Source of the DNA: a bacterium
Lineage (GTDB): Bacteria; Actinomycetota; Acidimicrobiia; Spongiisociales; Spongiisociaceae
Assembly: GCA_028821235.1 (NCBI GenBank)
Contig: JAPPGV010000017.1
Coordinates: 51,636-115,635, forward strand
Reading direction: 5' to 3'
Length of the DNA: 64,000 bases
The notes under the pieces are model-generated. The model did no database searches and had not been told where the DNA came from. It saw nothing but the letters and a program-made list of their open reading frames with translations. Position numbers and translations under genes: made by a program. Shown here one piece after another: positions 40,080-48,084 of the stretch (its first letter is position 1; each line of letters opens with the position of its first letter).

Positions 40080-41073
40080 TCCAGTTGGCCTTCACCATCT
40101 TGGAGGGTTGCACCCGGGGTGGTTCTCCCGGCATCTTGGGGTAGTTCGGCGGCCAGGGCGCGTCGCCCGCGCCGTCGGCCTCGTCCCTCTCCACCCACTC
40201 GAGCAGGCGTTCGATCCGGCCGGGGTGGTCGTCGATCCCTTCGGTCAGATCGCCGACCGCCGCGTACCGGCGGTGGAAGCGATCCATCGGGAAGTCCTCG
40301 ATCTCGACATCGGGTAGCTCGTCCCATGTGACCGGGGCCGACACGTATCCGGTGGGACGGACCCCGTAGGCGGAGGACACGGTCTTGTCGCGCGCGTTCT
40401 GGTTGTAGTCGATGAACACTCCCCGCCGCTCCTCCTTCCACCATCGGGTGGTGATCAGGTCAGGATGGCGGCGTTCCAGCTCGCGGCCGAACGCCAGCAC
40501 CGCCCGGCGGGCCTGGTAGAAGTCCCACTCCGGCGCGATGCGCACGTAGACGTGGACACCCCGGCTTCCGGTGGTCTTGGGCCAGCCCACCAGGCCCACC
40601 TCCTCGAGGAGTTCCCTGGTCGCCAGCGCGGCCCGCTTGACATCGGCGAACGCGAACCCCTCCGTGGGGTCGAGGTCGAGCCGGAGCTCGTCCGGATGAT
40701 CCAGGTCCTCGGCTCGGACCGGCCACGGATGCAGGTCCAGACAGCCCAGTTGGACGAACCTGAGGATGTCGGCCCGGGAGCGAGCCACGTTCATCCGGCC
40801 GGGACGCTGGGACGGGAAGCGTATGGGTGCGGTCTCGAAGGGCGTGTTCTTGGACGCCCGTTTGTGGTAGATCGGCGCCGTGTCGACATCCTTCATGTAC
40901 CGCTTCATCATGGTGGGGCGGCCGAACACGCCGCGCAGGCAGCCCTCGGCCACGGTACGGAAGTAGAGGGCCACGTCGAGTTTCGTCCATCCCTGCCGGG
41001 GAAATACCAGCCGGTCCGGTGACGTTATCCGGACTTCCTCGCCGGCGATTTCAACCAGGGTGGGGCCTGCCAT
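40075..41073 (-). CDS. LigD-type non-homologous end-joining primase-polymerase
   Basis: 332 residues, a stand-alone polymerase domain of the LigD family (archaeo-eukaryotic primase fold). The catalytic Asp pair is Asp133/Asp135 in [25 protein letters not shown] and [20 protein letters not shown] are family motifs. The phosphoesterase and ligase domains of full LigD are absent; the LigC-type ligase upstream could complement it. No ku gene is in the window. It fills gaps and templates end joining of double-strand breaks. Confidence 0.9.
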   Translation of the reverse strand: MAGPTLVEIAGEEVRITSPDRLVFPRQGWTKLDVALYFRTVAEGCLRGVFGRPTMMKRYMKDVDTAPIYHKRASKNTPFETAPIRFPSQRPGRMNVARSRADILRFVQLGCLDLHPWPVRAEDLDHPDELRLDLDPTEGFAFADVKRAALATRELLEEVGLVGWPKTTGSRGVHVYVRIAPEWDFYQARRAVLAFGRELERRHPDLITTRWWKEERRGVFIDYNQNARDKTVSSAYGVRPTGYVSAPVTWDELPDVEIEDFPMDRFHRRYAAVGDLTEGIDDHPGRIERLLEWVERDEADGAGDAPWPPNYPKMPGEPPRVQPSKMVKANWK

Positions 41074-41114
41074 GAGGTCACGCTACCGGATGCGGCCGGA
41101 GCGGCCCTCCATGG

Positions 41115-42065
41115 TCAGTCGCGGGCGCGGAGTGTTTCGGCGAGCTTGGGCAGGACGTCGTGTACATCGCCCACGATCCCCAGGTCGGCAACCGAGAAGA
41201 TCGGCGCCTCCGGGTCCTTGTTGACCGCCACGATCCGTTTCGAGTCCTTCATCCCGACCAGATGCTGCATGGCGCCCGATACCCCGCAGGCGATGTAGAC
41301 CTCGGGCTTCACGGTCTTGCCGGTCTGCCCCACCTGTTTGGCGTAGGGAACCCAGCCCGCGTCCACGATCGCCCGAGTGGCTCCGGTGGCGGCGCTCAAC
41401 GGTTCGGCGACGTCCTCGATCAGAGCGTACGCCTCGGCGCTGCCCAGCCCCCGGCCCCCGCTGATGATGACCTTGGCGCTGCCCAGCTGCGGGCCCTCCG
41501 CCTGCTCAACGGTCGTGTCGACCACCTGCGGCGATCCGGCGTGCCCGGCGTCGGGGAGCGGGTATTCCTCGACCCGGTTCACAGCGCCCCCCCGCTCCTC
41601 GGCGGAGAAGGACTTGGGTCGGACCAGCACCAGGTGCGGGCCCGGCCCGGTGAAGGCTGTCCGGACCAGTTGCGTGCCCCCGAAGATCTCGCTGGTGACG
41701 GTGCAGCCGTCACCGATCGCCACGTCGACCGCGTTGGAAATCACCGGCCGGTCGATCCGGGCTGCCAGCCGGCCCGCCACGTCCCGCGATGTGTAGGTCT
41801 GGGCGAACAGCACCGCCCCGGGCGCCTCCCGCTCGACCAGATCGGCCAGGGCCGCCGCGGCGGCCGCCGCAGGCAGGTCGCCCCCACCGGTCAGGTTGTA
41901 CACGGTGGACGCGCCGTAGGTGCCCAGGACGCCAAGCGCCTCGCTGGAAGCCTCACCCAGGTAGACGGCCACTGCCTCACCGTGGGAGGCGACCTCGGAC
42001 AGCACCTCCAGGGCCGGCTCGCCCGGCCCTCGTTCCGTTGCTTCCGCGAAAACCCAGGTCGCCAT
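41115..42065 (-). CDS. etfA: Electron transfer flavoprotein alpha subunit
   Basis: 316 residues. The C-terminal FAD-binding domain has [21 protein letters not shown] and the [31 protein letters not shown] signature; the N-terminal half is the nucleotide-fold domain. With EtfB it carries electrons from acyl-CoA and other dehydrogenases to the quinone pool. It starts at the base next to the etfB stop. No ETF:quinone oxidoreductase is adjacent. Confidence 0.96.
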   Translation of the reverse strand: MATWVFAEATERGPGEPALEVLSEVASHGEAVAVYLGEASSEALGVLGTYGASTVYNLTGGGDLPAAAAAAALADLVEREAPGAVLFAQTYTSRDVAGRLAARIDRPVISNAVDVAIGDGCTVTSEIFGGTQLVRTAFTGPGPHLVLVRPKSFSAEERGGAVNRVEEYPLPDAGHAGSPQVVDTTVEQAEGPQLGSAKVIISGGRGLGSAEAYALIEDVAEPLSAATGATRAIVDAGWVPYAKQVGQTGKTVKPEVYIACGVSGAMQHLVGMKDSKRIVAVNKDPEAPIFSVADLGIVGDVHDVLPKLAETLRARD

Positions 42066-42824
42066 CTACAAAACCCTTGCCGACTCGAGGAACTCGACGA
42101 TGCGGAGGTGGCCGGAACCGCCGTCCTCCACCACCTCACCGGCCTCTCGCTCGGGCGCCGGCGCCACGGATACCACCCTTTGACCAGGGCCATCCGTTAC
42201 GGACAGGTCGGCCGCGGTCAGGCTGTCGACCGGCTTGTTCCTGGCCGCCATGATTCCCCTGAAGGTGGGATAGCGGGGCTCTACGGCCCCCGCGGTGACC
42301 GACAGCACGGCCGGGAGGGGCGAGAGCACCACATCGAAACCCGATGCCGTCTGGCGCTCGATCCGGAGGTCCGCTCCGTCCATCTCCACCCTCCGGGCGA
42401 AGGTGAGCGCCGGTACCACCAGCAGTTCGGCCATCATCTGGGGAACCACGCCGGAGTAGCCGTCGGTGGACTCGACCCCCGTCACGAGGACGTCGAATCC
42501 TTCACGGTGGGCGGCAGCGGCCAGAACCTTGGCGGTGGTCAGGGCATCGCTGTCCTCCAGGGCGGGGTCGTCCACGAGAACGGCCTTGTCGGCGCCCATG
42601 GCGAGGGCTTGGCGGATTCCCTGCATGGTGCCCGTCGGGCCCATGGAGAGGAGGGTCACCGCACCGTCCGTCTGTTCGGCCAGCTGGAGCCCCACCTCGA
42701 TGCCGTACCGATCCGTGTCGTCCAGCACCTGCTCCGGTGGTCTCACCAGGCGGTCGGTGTCCGGATCGAGCGACGAGGGGGAGGCGGGATCGGGTATCTG
42801 CTTCACGCACACCAGCACCTGCAT
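42066..42824 (-). CDS. etfB: Electron transfer flavoprotein beta subunit
   Basis: 252 residues, MQVLVCVKQIPDPAS at the start, then DRYGIEVGLQLAEQ, GADKAVLVDDP and VLVTGVESTDGYSGVVPQMMAELL as in bacterial EtfB, which binds AMP structurally. First gene of the etfBA operon. The ATG is the only sensible start. Confidence 0.96.
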   Translation of the reverse strand: MQVLVCVKQIPDPASPSSLDPDTDRLVRPPEQVLDDTDRYGIEVGLQLAEQTDGAVTLLSMGPTGTMQGIRQALAMGADKAVLVDDPALEDSDALTTAKVLAAAAHREGFDVLVTGVESTDGYSGVVPQMMAELLVVPALTFARRVEMDGADLRIERQTASGFDVVLSPLPAVLSVTAGAVEPRYPTFRGIMAARNKPVDSLTAADLSVTDGPGQRVVSVAPAPEREAGEVVEDGGSGHLRIVEFLESARVL

Positions 42825-42937
42825 TGCGTTTGAACTCCTGACGACCCTGCTTCGGAAGCGCCGATTCTAGCGGTCTGCGCGGGCCCCGAGTGGGTGTCGA
42901 CGGCCCGCCCGGCCGCGCTGCCGGGAGACGCCGCCCT

Positions 42938-44236
42938 TCAGGCGACCGTCTCCAGGATGAGGGGTCGCCGGTCCGGTTCGAGGGCGCCGATCACGTAGGC
43001 ACGCTCGACGAGAGCCGAGGCCTGGTCGGCAAGGCCGGGATCGTTGAAGCGGAGGGTGGCCAGCACGTCGCCCCTCCGCACCTCGTCACCCACCTTGGCG
43101 GAGAGCGTGATGCCCACCCCGTGATCTATCCGATCCTCCATGGTCTGGCGGCCGGCGCCGAGGCTCATGGCCGCCAGCCCGATGGCCCGGGCGTCGATGG
43201 ACGTCACGTAACCTTGCCCGGTAGTCCGGATCCTCCGGGCATGAGCGGCGCCGGGAAGCCTCTCGGGTTGTTCCACCACCCTCGGGTCGCCTCCCTGGGC
43301 CTTGATCATCTCGGCCAGCTTGGCCACGCCGGCTCCGGACTCCAGGCTCCGGTCGATCCGCTGGGCGGCGCCGTCCACTCCTGCCGCCTCCAGCATGTGG
43401 ATACCAAGTGACCTCACGAGGAGGGAGAGGTCGGCAGGACCCTTGCCGCGCAGCACGGCGATCGCCTCGACGACCTCGTTGGCATTGCCCACCTCCCGCC
43501 CGAGTGGCTGGTCCATGGCGGTGAGCAGCGCCCTGGTGGCGACGCCGTGGGACTTGCCGACCCCGACCATGGTCGTGGCGAGGCGGCGAGCGTCCTCCAC
43601 GGTCTCCATGAAGGCGCCCGACCCCACCTTGATGTCCAGCACCAGCGCGTCGAGGCCCTCGACCAGCTTCTTGGACATGATCGAGGAACTGATGAGTGGC
43701 ACCGAGGACACCGTGGCGGTGCTGTCCCGGAGGGCGTACAGGATCCGGTCGGCCGGGACGATCTGGTCGGACTGGCCGGCGATGATCACGCCGTGACGGG
43801 TGGCTATCCGCCCGAACTCCTTGGTACTGAGGGCGGTCCGAAAGCCCCTGATCGACTCCAGCTTGTCGAGGGTTCCTCCGGTGTGTCCCAGGCCCCGCCC
43901 CGACATCATCGGCACGGTCACGCCGCAGGATGCCACCAGGGGGGCCAGGGCAATGCTGACCTTGTCGCCTACGCCGCCGGTCGAGTGCTTGTCGACCTTC
44001 GGTACGGTGGAGGGAATGGCAAGCCGTTCTCCGGATTCGATCATGGCAGCGGTCAGCGTGGCCAGTTCGGCATCCGACATCCCGCGGAAGTAGATGGCCA
44101 TGAGCATGGCGGCCGCCTGGTAGTCCGGGATCGAGCGCCTCACCACGCCGGCTACGAAGGTCCGGATGTCGTCGGTACCCAGTTGCCCGCCGTTGCGCTT
44201 GTGCCGGATCGCCTCCCGGATGCTCCGAGCGCTCAT
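42938..44236 (-). CDS. deoA: Thymidine/pyrimidine-nucleoside phosphorylase
   Basis: 432 residues from the ATG at 44236, which overlaps the upstream gene (ATGA); the longer open frame is the antisense leader. Signature KHSTGGVGDKVSIALAPLVASCGV holds the phosphate-binding Lys and Ser, and MSGRGLGHTGGTLDKLES matches the family pattern. The N-terminal helical and C-terminal lipoyl-like domains are complete. It cleaves thymidine or uridine with phosphate. The upp gene lies two genes upstream, giving a salvage operon. Confidence 0.95.
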   Translation of the reverse strand: MSARSIREAIRHKRNGGQLGTDDIRTFVAGVVRRSIPDYQAAAMLMAIYFRGMSDAELATLTAAMIESGERLAIPSTVPKVDKHSTGGVGDKVSIALAPLVASCGVTVPMMSGRGLGHTGGTLDKLESIRGFRTALSTKEFGRIATRHGVIIAGQSDQIVPADRILYALRDSTATVSSVPLISSSIMSKKLVEGLDALVLDIKVGSGAFMETVEDARRLATTMVGVGKSHGVATRALLTAMDQPLGREVGNANEVVEAIAVLRGKGPADLSLLVRSLGIHMLEAAGVDGAAQRIDRSLESGAGVAKLAEMIKAQGGDPRVVEQPERLPGAAHARRIRTTGQGYVTSIDARAIGLAAMSLGAGRQTMEDRIDHGVGITLSAKVGDEVRRGDVLATLRFNDPGLADQASALVERAYVIGALEPDRRPLILETVA

Positions 44237-44544
44237 TCCGGCTTTGCCCCGGACGACCGCACGACCCGGTTGTGCCGGACCGCCAACCCTTCGCGGGCCA
44301 GCCGGAGAGCATGTTCGTCCTCCAAACCCGGCACGAGCCGGCCCTCCCTCGTCACCACCCGCCACCATGGCAGGCCGTCCGAGTTCGCCAGTATCCGTCC
44401 GACAGCCCGGGCGGCGCCCGGCCGGCCGGCATCGGCCGCGATCTCGCCGTACGTGGCCACCTCGCCCTCGGCGAGGCTCTCGATCGTGGAGTACACCCGC
44501 TCGGTGAATGTTCGCCCGCCCTCGTCGACGGGAACGCTGCTCAC
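44233..44544 (-). CDS. Alkyltransferase-like DNA-binding protein (MGMT domain without active-site Cys)
   Basis: 103 residues from the GTG at 44544, which overlaps the upp stop (GTGA). It is the C-terminal DNA-binding domain of O6-alkylguanine transferases: ATYGEIAADAGRPGAARAVGRILANSDGLPWWRVVTREGRL. Where MGMT has PCHRV, this has PWWRV, so the alkyl-accepting cysteine is replaced by Trp. That is the ATL family, which flags O6-alkylguanine for nucleotide excision repair. It is coupled to upp and deoA by overlaps on both sides. Confidence 0.85.
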   Translation of the reverse strand: MSSVPVDEGGRTFTERVYSTIESLAEGEVATYGEIAADAGRPGAARAVGRILANSDGLPWWRVVTREGRLVPGLEDEHALRLAREGLAVRHNRVVRSSGAKPE

Positions 44545-45161
44545 GGAGTGTCGAAGAGCCGGTCGCCCATGTCGCCCAGCCCGGGCACGATGAAGAAGCT
44601 GTCGTTCAGGTGGGAGTCCATGGCCGCCGCCACCACCTCCACATCCGGATGCTCGCGCTCCATCCGGGCGGCGCCCTCCGGCGCGGCCACCACGCACACG
44701 GCGACCACGTGCGCCGCTCCGGCCTGCTTGACCTGCTCCACCGCCCAGCCCAGCGAGCCCCCGGTGGCGAGCATGGGTTCCAGGACCAGGACGGTGCGTT
44801 CCCTCATCTCGGGGAACTTGGTGTAGTAGGCCATCGGCCGGGCCGTCTCCTCATCGCGCTGGACTCCCACGTAGCCGATCGCCACTTCGGGTAACAGGTC
44901 CACCACCGCATCGATCAACCCCAATCCGGCCCGGAGTACCGCGACAGCCACCAGCGGCGGGCCCGGGCGGTACCCGGTCGCCGGCGCGAGCGGCGTTTCC
45001 AGGCGGTACTCGGTCTCGGCCAACCTCGATGTCGCCTCCAGGGTGAGGATGTAGGAGAGGCGGCGGGTGGCGCGGCGGAACTCGGCCGGATCGGTCGTCC
45101 GGTCGCGGAGATTGCTGAGGTAATGGCGGCTCAGCGGGTGGTCTACGACGGTGATTCCCAA
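44541..45161 (-). CDS. upp: Uracil phosphoribosyltransferase
   Basis: 206 residues, normal length, from a TTG start with GGAGG 7 bases upstream. PRPP-binding region VLEPMLATGGSLGWAVEQVKQAG, flanked by YRPGPPLVAVAVLRAGLGLIDAV at the N-side and FIVPGLGDMGDRLFDTP at the end. It makes UMP from uracil and PRPP. First gene of upp-atl-deoA. A 14-bp palindrome lies 19 bases before the start. Confidence 0.95.
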   Translation of the reverse strand: MGITVVDHPLSRHYLSNLRDRTTDPAEFRRATRRLSYILTLEATSRLAETEYRLETPLAPATGYRPGPPLVAVAVLRAGLGLIDAVVDLLPEVAIGYVGVQRDEETARPMAYYTKFPEMRERTVLVLEPMLATGGSLGWAVEQVKQAGAAHVVAVCVVAAPEGAARMEREHPDVEVVAAAMDSHLNDSFFIVPGLGDMGDRLFDTP

Positions 45162-45179
45162 GTGGATTCCCTCCGTTAT

Positions 45180-45193
45180 GTTGCCCGGGCAAC
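45180..45193. promoter_or_regulatory. 14-bp perfect palindrome between upp and ffh
   Basis: GTTGCCCGGGCAAC is self-complementary over 14 bases and sits between the divergent starts of upp (45161) and ffh (45298). It could be an operator for upp or simply a hairpin in the 5' leader. The protein binding it, if any, is unknown. Confidence 0.35.
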
Positions 45194-45297
45194 GTTGTTT
45201 CTGCTGGCCGGAGAATACCCCGGGACGGTCAGGTGTCAGTCGGTAGTTGCCGGAAACCCGCTAGCTTGTCTCCAGCAGCCCGCGAGGAGTCCCGTCG

Positions 45298-46767
45298 GTG
45301 TTCGAAACCCTCACAGCCCGTTTCGAGACGGCGTTCGATCGCATCCGGGGCCGGGGTCGTCTGAGCGAGCGCCAGGTCGACGAGACCCTGCGCGAGGTGC
45401 GGCTGGCTCTGCTCGAGGCCGATGTGAACCAGGAGGTGGCCGACCGGCTGCTCGACCGGATCAGGGTTCGAGCGGTGGGCGCCGAGGTGATCGGGAGCAT
45501 CACGCCGGGCCATCAGGTGGTCAAGATCGTCCACGAGTCCCTCCTGGAGACGTTGGGTAGCGAGGCCGTACCGCTGGTGACCACCGGTGGGAAGCCGCTT
45601 ACCACGCTGGTGGTCGGGCTGCAGGGCTCGGGTAAGACCACCACCGCCGCCAAGCTGGCCGACCACTACCGGCGTTGCGGGAAGAGCGTGCTGATGGTTG
45701 CGGGCGATCTGGTACGTCCCGGAGCGGTGGAACAGCTGCAACAGCTGGGTGAACGGATCGGCGTCCCGGTGTTCGAGGGCGGTGGGAGAAACCCGGTATC
45801 CGTGGTGAGGAGTGCCCTCCGGCAGGCCGATCGGGAGGGTCTCGATGTGGTGGTGGTGGACACCGCCGGCCGTCTCCAGATCGACCAGGACCTCATGACC
45901 GAACTGGGCGCCATGGCTCGCACCGCCTCGCCCGACGAGGTGCTGCTCGTGCTGGACGCCATGACGGGGCAGGAGTCCGTGGCGGTGGCCAGAGGCTTCT
46001 CGAAGCACATCGATCTGACCGGTGTGGTGCTCTCGAAGCTCGACAGCGACGCTCGGGGCGGCGCGGCCATCTCGGTTCGGGAGGCGACCGGTTTCCCGGT
46101 CAAGTTGGTGGGTACCGGTGAGGGGCATCGGGATCTGGAGGTATTCCATCCCGAGCGGATGGCATCCCGCATACTGGGCATGGGCGACGTCCTGACCCTC
46201 ATCGAGAGGGCCGAGGAGGCAGTCGACCAGCAGCAGGCGGCCGACATGGCCCAGCGCCTGCTACGGGCGGAGTTCACCCTTGACGACTACATCGAGCAGG
46301 TGAAGAGCCTGCGCCGGATGGGGTCGGTGGGGGAGCTACTTGGTATGATCCCCGGTGCGCGCCCCGCTATGGCGGATGCGCAGGCGGTTGATCGTGAGGT
46401 TCGCCGCTCGGAGGCGATCATCTGCTCGATGACCCGCGCCGAACGAGCTAACCCCAAGGTCATCGACGGCAGTCGCAGGCGAAGGATCGCCCTGGGCTCG
46501 GGAACCTCCGTTCAGGATGTGGCCGGTCTGGTGCGGCAGTTCAACCAGATGCGCGGCATGTTCCAGTCGCTGTCGCGGGGTAAGACCAGGATGGGATTCC
46601 CCGGCATGCGCGGCGGGTTCCCGGGAAGCGTGGAAGGCGCCTTGCCTGGCGGCCTTATGGGTACGGTGATGGAACGCCCGCGTGGTGGGGGTCGCCGCCG
46701 CCCGGCCGGCCGGCCTAAGAAGAAGCCAAGAACTCCGAAGAAGCTCCAGAAGAAGAAAAAGAGGTGA
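45298..46767 (+). CDS. ffh: Signal recognition particle protein Ffh
   Basis: 489 residues from a GTG. N domain (1-95), G domain with GLQGSGKTTTAAKLADHYRR, DTAGRLQIDQDLMTELGAM and SKLDSDARGGAA, and a Met-rich M domain (about 300-445) ending with MRGMFQSLSRGKTRMGFPGMRGG. The last 60 residues are an unusual Gly/Pro/Lys-rich tail. It binds signal sequences and 4.5S RNA. No ffs RNA gene was seen here. It starts the ffh-rpsP-khpA-rimM run. Confidence 0.95.
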   Translation: MFETLTARFETAFDRIRGRGRLSERQVDETLREVRLALLEADVNQEVADRLLDRIRVRAVGAEVIGSITPGHQVVKIVHESLLETLGSEAVPLVTTGGKPLTTLVVGLQGSGKTTTAAKLADHYRRCGKSVLMVAGDLVRPGAVEQLQQLGERIGVPVFEGGGRNPVSVVRSALRQADREGLDVVVVDTAGRLQIDQDLMTELGAMARTASPDEVLLVLDAMTGQESVAVARGFSKHIDLTGVVLSKLDSDARGGAAISVREATGFPVKLVGTGEGHRDLEVFHPERMASRILGMGDVLTLIERAEEAVDQQQAADMAQRLLRAEFTLDDYIEQVKSLRRMGSVGELLGMIPGARPAMADAQAVDREVRRSEAIICSMTRAERANPKVIDGSRRRRIALGSGTSVQDVAGLVRQFNQMRGMFQSLSRGKTRMGFPGMRGGFPGSVEGALPGGLMGTVMERPRGGGRRRPAGRPKKKPRTPKKLQKKKKR

Positions 46768-46770
46768 CGA

Positions 46771-47193
46771 ATGGCGGTGAAGATCCGCCTCAGGCGTATG
46801 GGTAAGAAGAAGCAGCCGACCTACCGGGTGGTGGTGGCTGATGCACGATCCCCCAGGGACGGTCGCATCATCGAGTCGATCGGTCGCTACGACCCCCGGC
46901 GGGATCCTTCGCTGGTCGAGATCGACAACGACCGGGCCCGGTACTGGCTGGGCACCGGCGCACAGCCGACCGACCGGGTGCAGAAGCTGCTCGAGATCTC
47001 CGGGGCGGTCGCGCAACCGAAGGTGTCCCGGGCGGGCGTCTACCGTCTCGACGACCCCCCGCAGAGCTCACCCCCCGATCCGGATGTGACGGAGTCTCCT
47101 GAGGCCGCCGAGGACTCGGCTGCCGAGGGACCGGCTGCCGCTCCGGAGGAGGACCAAACCCCCGCAGACGACCAGCAGGACGGTGAAGCATGA
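46771..47193 (+). CDS. rpsP: 30S ribosomal protein S16
   Basis: 140 residues. The first about 85 are standard S16 ([43 protein letters not shown]...). The last about 50 are an acidic, Glu/Ala/Pro-rich extension ([22 protein letters not shown]), which is common in actinobacterial S16. It starts 3 bases after ffh and overlaps khpA by 4 bases (ATGA). Confidence 0.96.
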   Translation: MAVKIRLRRMGKKKQPTYRVVVADARSPRDGRIIESIGRYDPRRDPSLVEIDNDRARYWLGTGAQPTDRVQKLLEISGAVAQPKVSRAGVYRLDDPPQSSPPDPDVTESPEAAEDSAAEGPAAAPEEDQTPADDQQDGEA

Positions 47194-47438
47194 GCGGCGC
47201 GATCGTAGAACGCGTGATCCGGTATGTCGTTACATCGATCGTCGACGACACCGAGGCCGTACAGGTCACGATGATCGACCAGGGCGAGGACAGGATGCTC
47301 GCCGAAGTGAAGACGGCGCCCGGCGAGATGGGTCGGGTGATCGGCCGGGGCGGAAGGGTGGCGCGGGCCATCCGGACCGTCGCTCAGGCGGCGGCCGAAG
47401 AGGAAGGCCTCACCGTAGGGGTCGAATTCGTCGATTGA
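47190..47438 (+). CDS. khpA: KH-domain RNA-binding protein KhpA
   Basis: 82 residues: a single KH domain with the RNA-binding loop [16 protein letters not shown] (GRGG in place of GxxG). It is the YlqC/KhpA family encoded between rpsP and rimM in Gram-positive bacteria. Partner KhpB is not in the window. It takes part in RNA chaperoning and cell-length control in Streptococcus. ATGA coupling to rpsP. Confidence 0.93.
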   Translation: MSGAIVERVIRYVVTSIVDDTEAVQVTMIDQGEDRMLAEVKTAPGEMGRVIGRGGRVARAIRTVAQAAAEEEGLTVGVEFVD

Positions 47439-47523
47439 GCGCTCGGGACCGGTCCGGCGGCAGGAGGCGGGCGCGGTAGCGAGGCCTCCGGCCCGGGGCG
47501 CCGGCCAACCCACCGGGGTACCG

Positions 47524-48018
47524 GTGGTGGTCGGGCGGATCGTCGGGGTCCATGGGCTCGGCGGCGCTGTGCGCGTACGGGTCGAGTCCGACTATCCGCA
47601 ACGCTTCGTCGCTCCGGCCCGGTTTCGCACCGGGTTACCGGACGCCCCGCTCCTGGTTCTGAGAGCTTTCCACACCCACTCCGGGGGTCCTGTTGCAGAG
47701 TTCGCCGGGATCACCTCCGCAGAGAAGGCGGAGCAGCTGGTGGGGGCCGACCTCCTCATCGACGAGGCACACAGGAGGGCGCTTCGGCCCGGCGAGTACT
47801 GGCCCGATCAGTTGATCGGGCTGGATGTGCGGATCGGATCCGAGACCGTCGGCGTGGTGGACGACCTGATCGAGGCCCCCCAGGACCGGCTCCTGGTCAA
47901 GTGCCATGACGGCTCGGAGGCCGAGATCCCCTTCGTGGAGGCCCTCGTTACGGAAGTCGATGTGGCCGGTGGGTGGCTGCGGGTGGACCCTCCCGATGGC
48001 CTACTCGCCCCGCAGTAG
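47524..48018 (+). CDS. rimM: Ribosome maturation factor RimM
   Basis: 164 residues. N-terminal barrel VVGRIVGVHGLGGAVRVRVESDYPQRF, then a PRC-barrel domain (WPDQLIGLDVRIGSETVGVVDDLIEAPQDRLLVKC, EIPFVEALVTEVDVAGGWLRVDPPDGLL). The start is uncertain: GTG at 47524 or 47527 gives the conserved N-terminus, but the AGGAGG at 47462-47467 is too far upstream. It helps 30S assembly. The TAG stop precedes a repeat array, and trmD, normally next, is 4.9 kb away. Confidence 0.9.
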   Translation: MVVGRIVGVHGLGGAVRVRVESDYPQRFVAPARFRTGLPDAPLLVLRAFHTHSGGPVAEFAGITSAEKAEQLVGADLLIDEAHRRALRPGEYWPDQLIGLDVRIGSETVGVVDDLIEAPQDRLLVKCHDGSEAEIPFVEALVTEVDVAGGWLRVDPPDGLLAPQ

Positions 48019-48029
48019 TCGTCCGTCCA

Positions 48030-48084
48030 TAGTTGGTAAACAATATATTCTGATATAATCTAGCAACTCACAACTAGCAACTAG
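48030..48084. repeat. heptad repeat array G with promoter-like AT patch
   Basis: TAGTTGGTAAAC on the left and the units TAGCAACTCACAAC and TAGCAACTAGC on the right. The TAG stop of the minus-strand sulP gene (complement of 48081-48083) lies in the right end. Between them TTGGTA (48033-48038) and TATAAT (48054-48059), 15 bases apart, look like a plus-strand promoter pointing antisense into sulP. Confidence 0.6.

Noticed and set aside
45162..45297. 4.5S (SRP) RNA gene next to ffh
   Set aside because: The characteristic GGAAG-type apical loop and long hairpin were not found in this gap.
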